Below are positions 63,511 to 64,000 of a DNA stretch of 64,000 nucleotides, piece after piece (positions within the stretch are counted from its first letter, which is position 1; each line of letters starts with the position of its first letter). The stretch is from SG8-41 sp964521405. Its GTDB lineage: Bacteria; Pseudomonadota; Gammaproteobacteria; Burkholderiales; SG8-41. The position numbers were made by a program, and so were the translations under genes. Below the pieces are notes generated by a model, which had not been told where the DNA came from, did not search any database, and saw only the letters and a program-made list of their open reading frames with translations. Where the stretch lies: positions 3,100 through 67,099 of the forward strand of contig CAZFRR010000020.1 in the NCBI GenBank assembly GCA_964521405.1, written 5' to 3'.

Positions 63511-63921
63511 ATGCCATCCGAGACCATAACCGGGAGCTGCCTCTGCGGGTCGGTGAAATTCGAGGTCAAGCCGCCCTTCACCGCCTTCCGCTACTGCCAT
63601 TGCAGCCGCTGCCGCAAGGCCTCCGGCAGCGCGCACGCGTCCAACATTTTCGTCCCGAAGGGACAGTTCGCCTGGCTGGCGGGCGAAGGACTCGTCCAGC
63701 ACTTCAAGCTTCCCGGCGCAAAGACCTTTGCGGTGTCGTTCTGCGGCCGCTGCGGGTCGCGCGTCCCGCACAACATCCTTGAGAGGAGTGAATATCTGAT
63801 TCCTGCAGGTTTGCTCGACAACGATCCGGTCGCGCACCCGGAGAACAGCATTTTCTGGGGCTCCCGGGCACCCTGGTACGTCGAGCCGCAGGCAATCCCG
63901 CGATTTGACGAGCGTCCCTGA
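63511..63921 (+). CDS. GFA-family zinc protein (CENP-V/GFA domain)
   Basis: A 136-residue protein with the GFA zinc ligands: GSCLCGSVKFEV, YCHCSRCRKASGS and FCGRCGSRVP. Annotated relatives are called glutathione-dependent formaldehyde-activating enzymes, though most have unproven function. The ATG at 63511 is 5 bases after AAGGAG and is preferred over a GTG at 63508. It starts 9 bases after the cupin stop, so both are likely one operon acting on thiol adducts. Confidence 0.9.
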   Translation: MPSETITGSCLCGSVKFEVKPPFTAFRYCHCSRCRKASGSAHASNIFVPKGQFAWLAGEGLVQHFKLPGAKTFAVSFCGRCGSRVPHNILERSEYLIPAGLLDNDPVAHPENSIFWGSRAPWYVEPQAIPRFDERP

Positions 63922-63929
63922 CTAGCCAA

Positions 63930-64000
63930 ATGATCCGCAAGCTCAAGTCGGGGAAGTACCGCTTGTATTCGCGCAAGAAGAACCCGCGGACCGGCAAGCG
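63930..64000 (+). CDS. Small basic protein (partial at right edge)
   Basis: A frame begins at the ATG at 63930 and runs off the window after about 23 codons: MIRKLKSGKYRLYSRKKNPR and onward. The basic opening resembles small conserved hypothetical proteins of proteobacteria. Only the start is visible, so no function is proposed. Confidence 0.55.
   Translation, partial: MIRKLKSGKYRLYSRKKNPRTGK

Overview
The window is 64 kb of GC-rich chromosomal DNA from a betaproteobacterium. The evidence is the gene order accD-trpA-trpB-trpF-truA-fimV-asd-leuB-leuD-(entericidin)-leuC read on the minus strand, a conserved betaproteobacterial arrangement, plus Bug-family (TctC) and GltIJKL-type transport genes. 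Genus and family cannot be resolved from the sequence alone. No rRNA, tRNA, CRISPR array, integrase or transposase gene was seen.

Layout. 1-18 kb: housekeeping genes on the minus strand for fatty-acid, tryptophan, leucine, lysine/threonine and chorismate synthesis, with tRNA pseudouridylation, FimV, an MFS carrier, an LplT/PlsC fusion and a leucyl aminopeptidase. 18-27 kb: a hydrolase, thyA-folA and a Sel1 protein on the plus strand; ornithine/lysine decarboxylase, dcd and mrp on the minus strand; metG on the plus strand. 27-31 kb: a cyclase-PEGA protein overlapping a membrane Ser/Thr kinase, then an enolase-superfamily enzyme. 31-33.7 kb: a small conserved-looking protein, a methyltransferase and a zinc alcohol dehydrogenase. 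33.8-41.6 kb: a six-gene HyfBCEFGI-like membrane complex whose large subunit lacks both pairs of Ni-Fe cysteine ligands. 41.8-50.5 kb: a SoxB-like metallophosphatase, acylphosphatase, a TPR protein, dnaE, an enoyl-CoA hydratase relative and an alpha/beta hydrolase. 50.8-54.3 kb: a GltIJKL-type amino-acid ABC transporter. 54.6-61.4 kb: argE, then two paralogous peptide-binding proteins with DppB/DppC permeases. 61.7-64 kb: a cysteine-rich microprotein, a TctC-type binding protein, a cysteine-dioxygenase-like cupin, a GFA-family protein and a truncated gene at the edge.

The most unusual property is the density and logic of short-period repeats. More than twenty gaps carry small arrays of a 7-10 nt word repeated two to four times, most often as two arms in opposite orientation around a non-conserved centre. 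Different gaps use different words (TGATGAA, GTTCCGG, AATCACG, TTCTGCC, GGATGAA, ATGACGCC, GACGCCAAG, GGACGCAGA, GCAGATAAAC, GCCGATGAAC, ACACAGAG, ACAGGATTA), but the two arms of one element use the same word. Inside the hyf-like cluster each of five gaps carries a repeat array, from several different word families. The arrays sit mostly within operons, so they would be transcribed as hairpins. They also reach into genes: a GTTCCGG-type array lies in frame inside the hydrogenase-like large subunit, palindromic elements lie in frame inside metG and dnaE, and the 5' ends of three exported-protein genes (20.4, 44.9 and 57.5 kb) appear to be built from repeat words running into the signal peptide. 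I cannot name this system. I regard it as the best candidate for something undescribed in the window.
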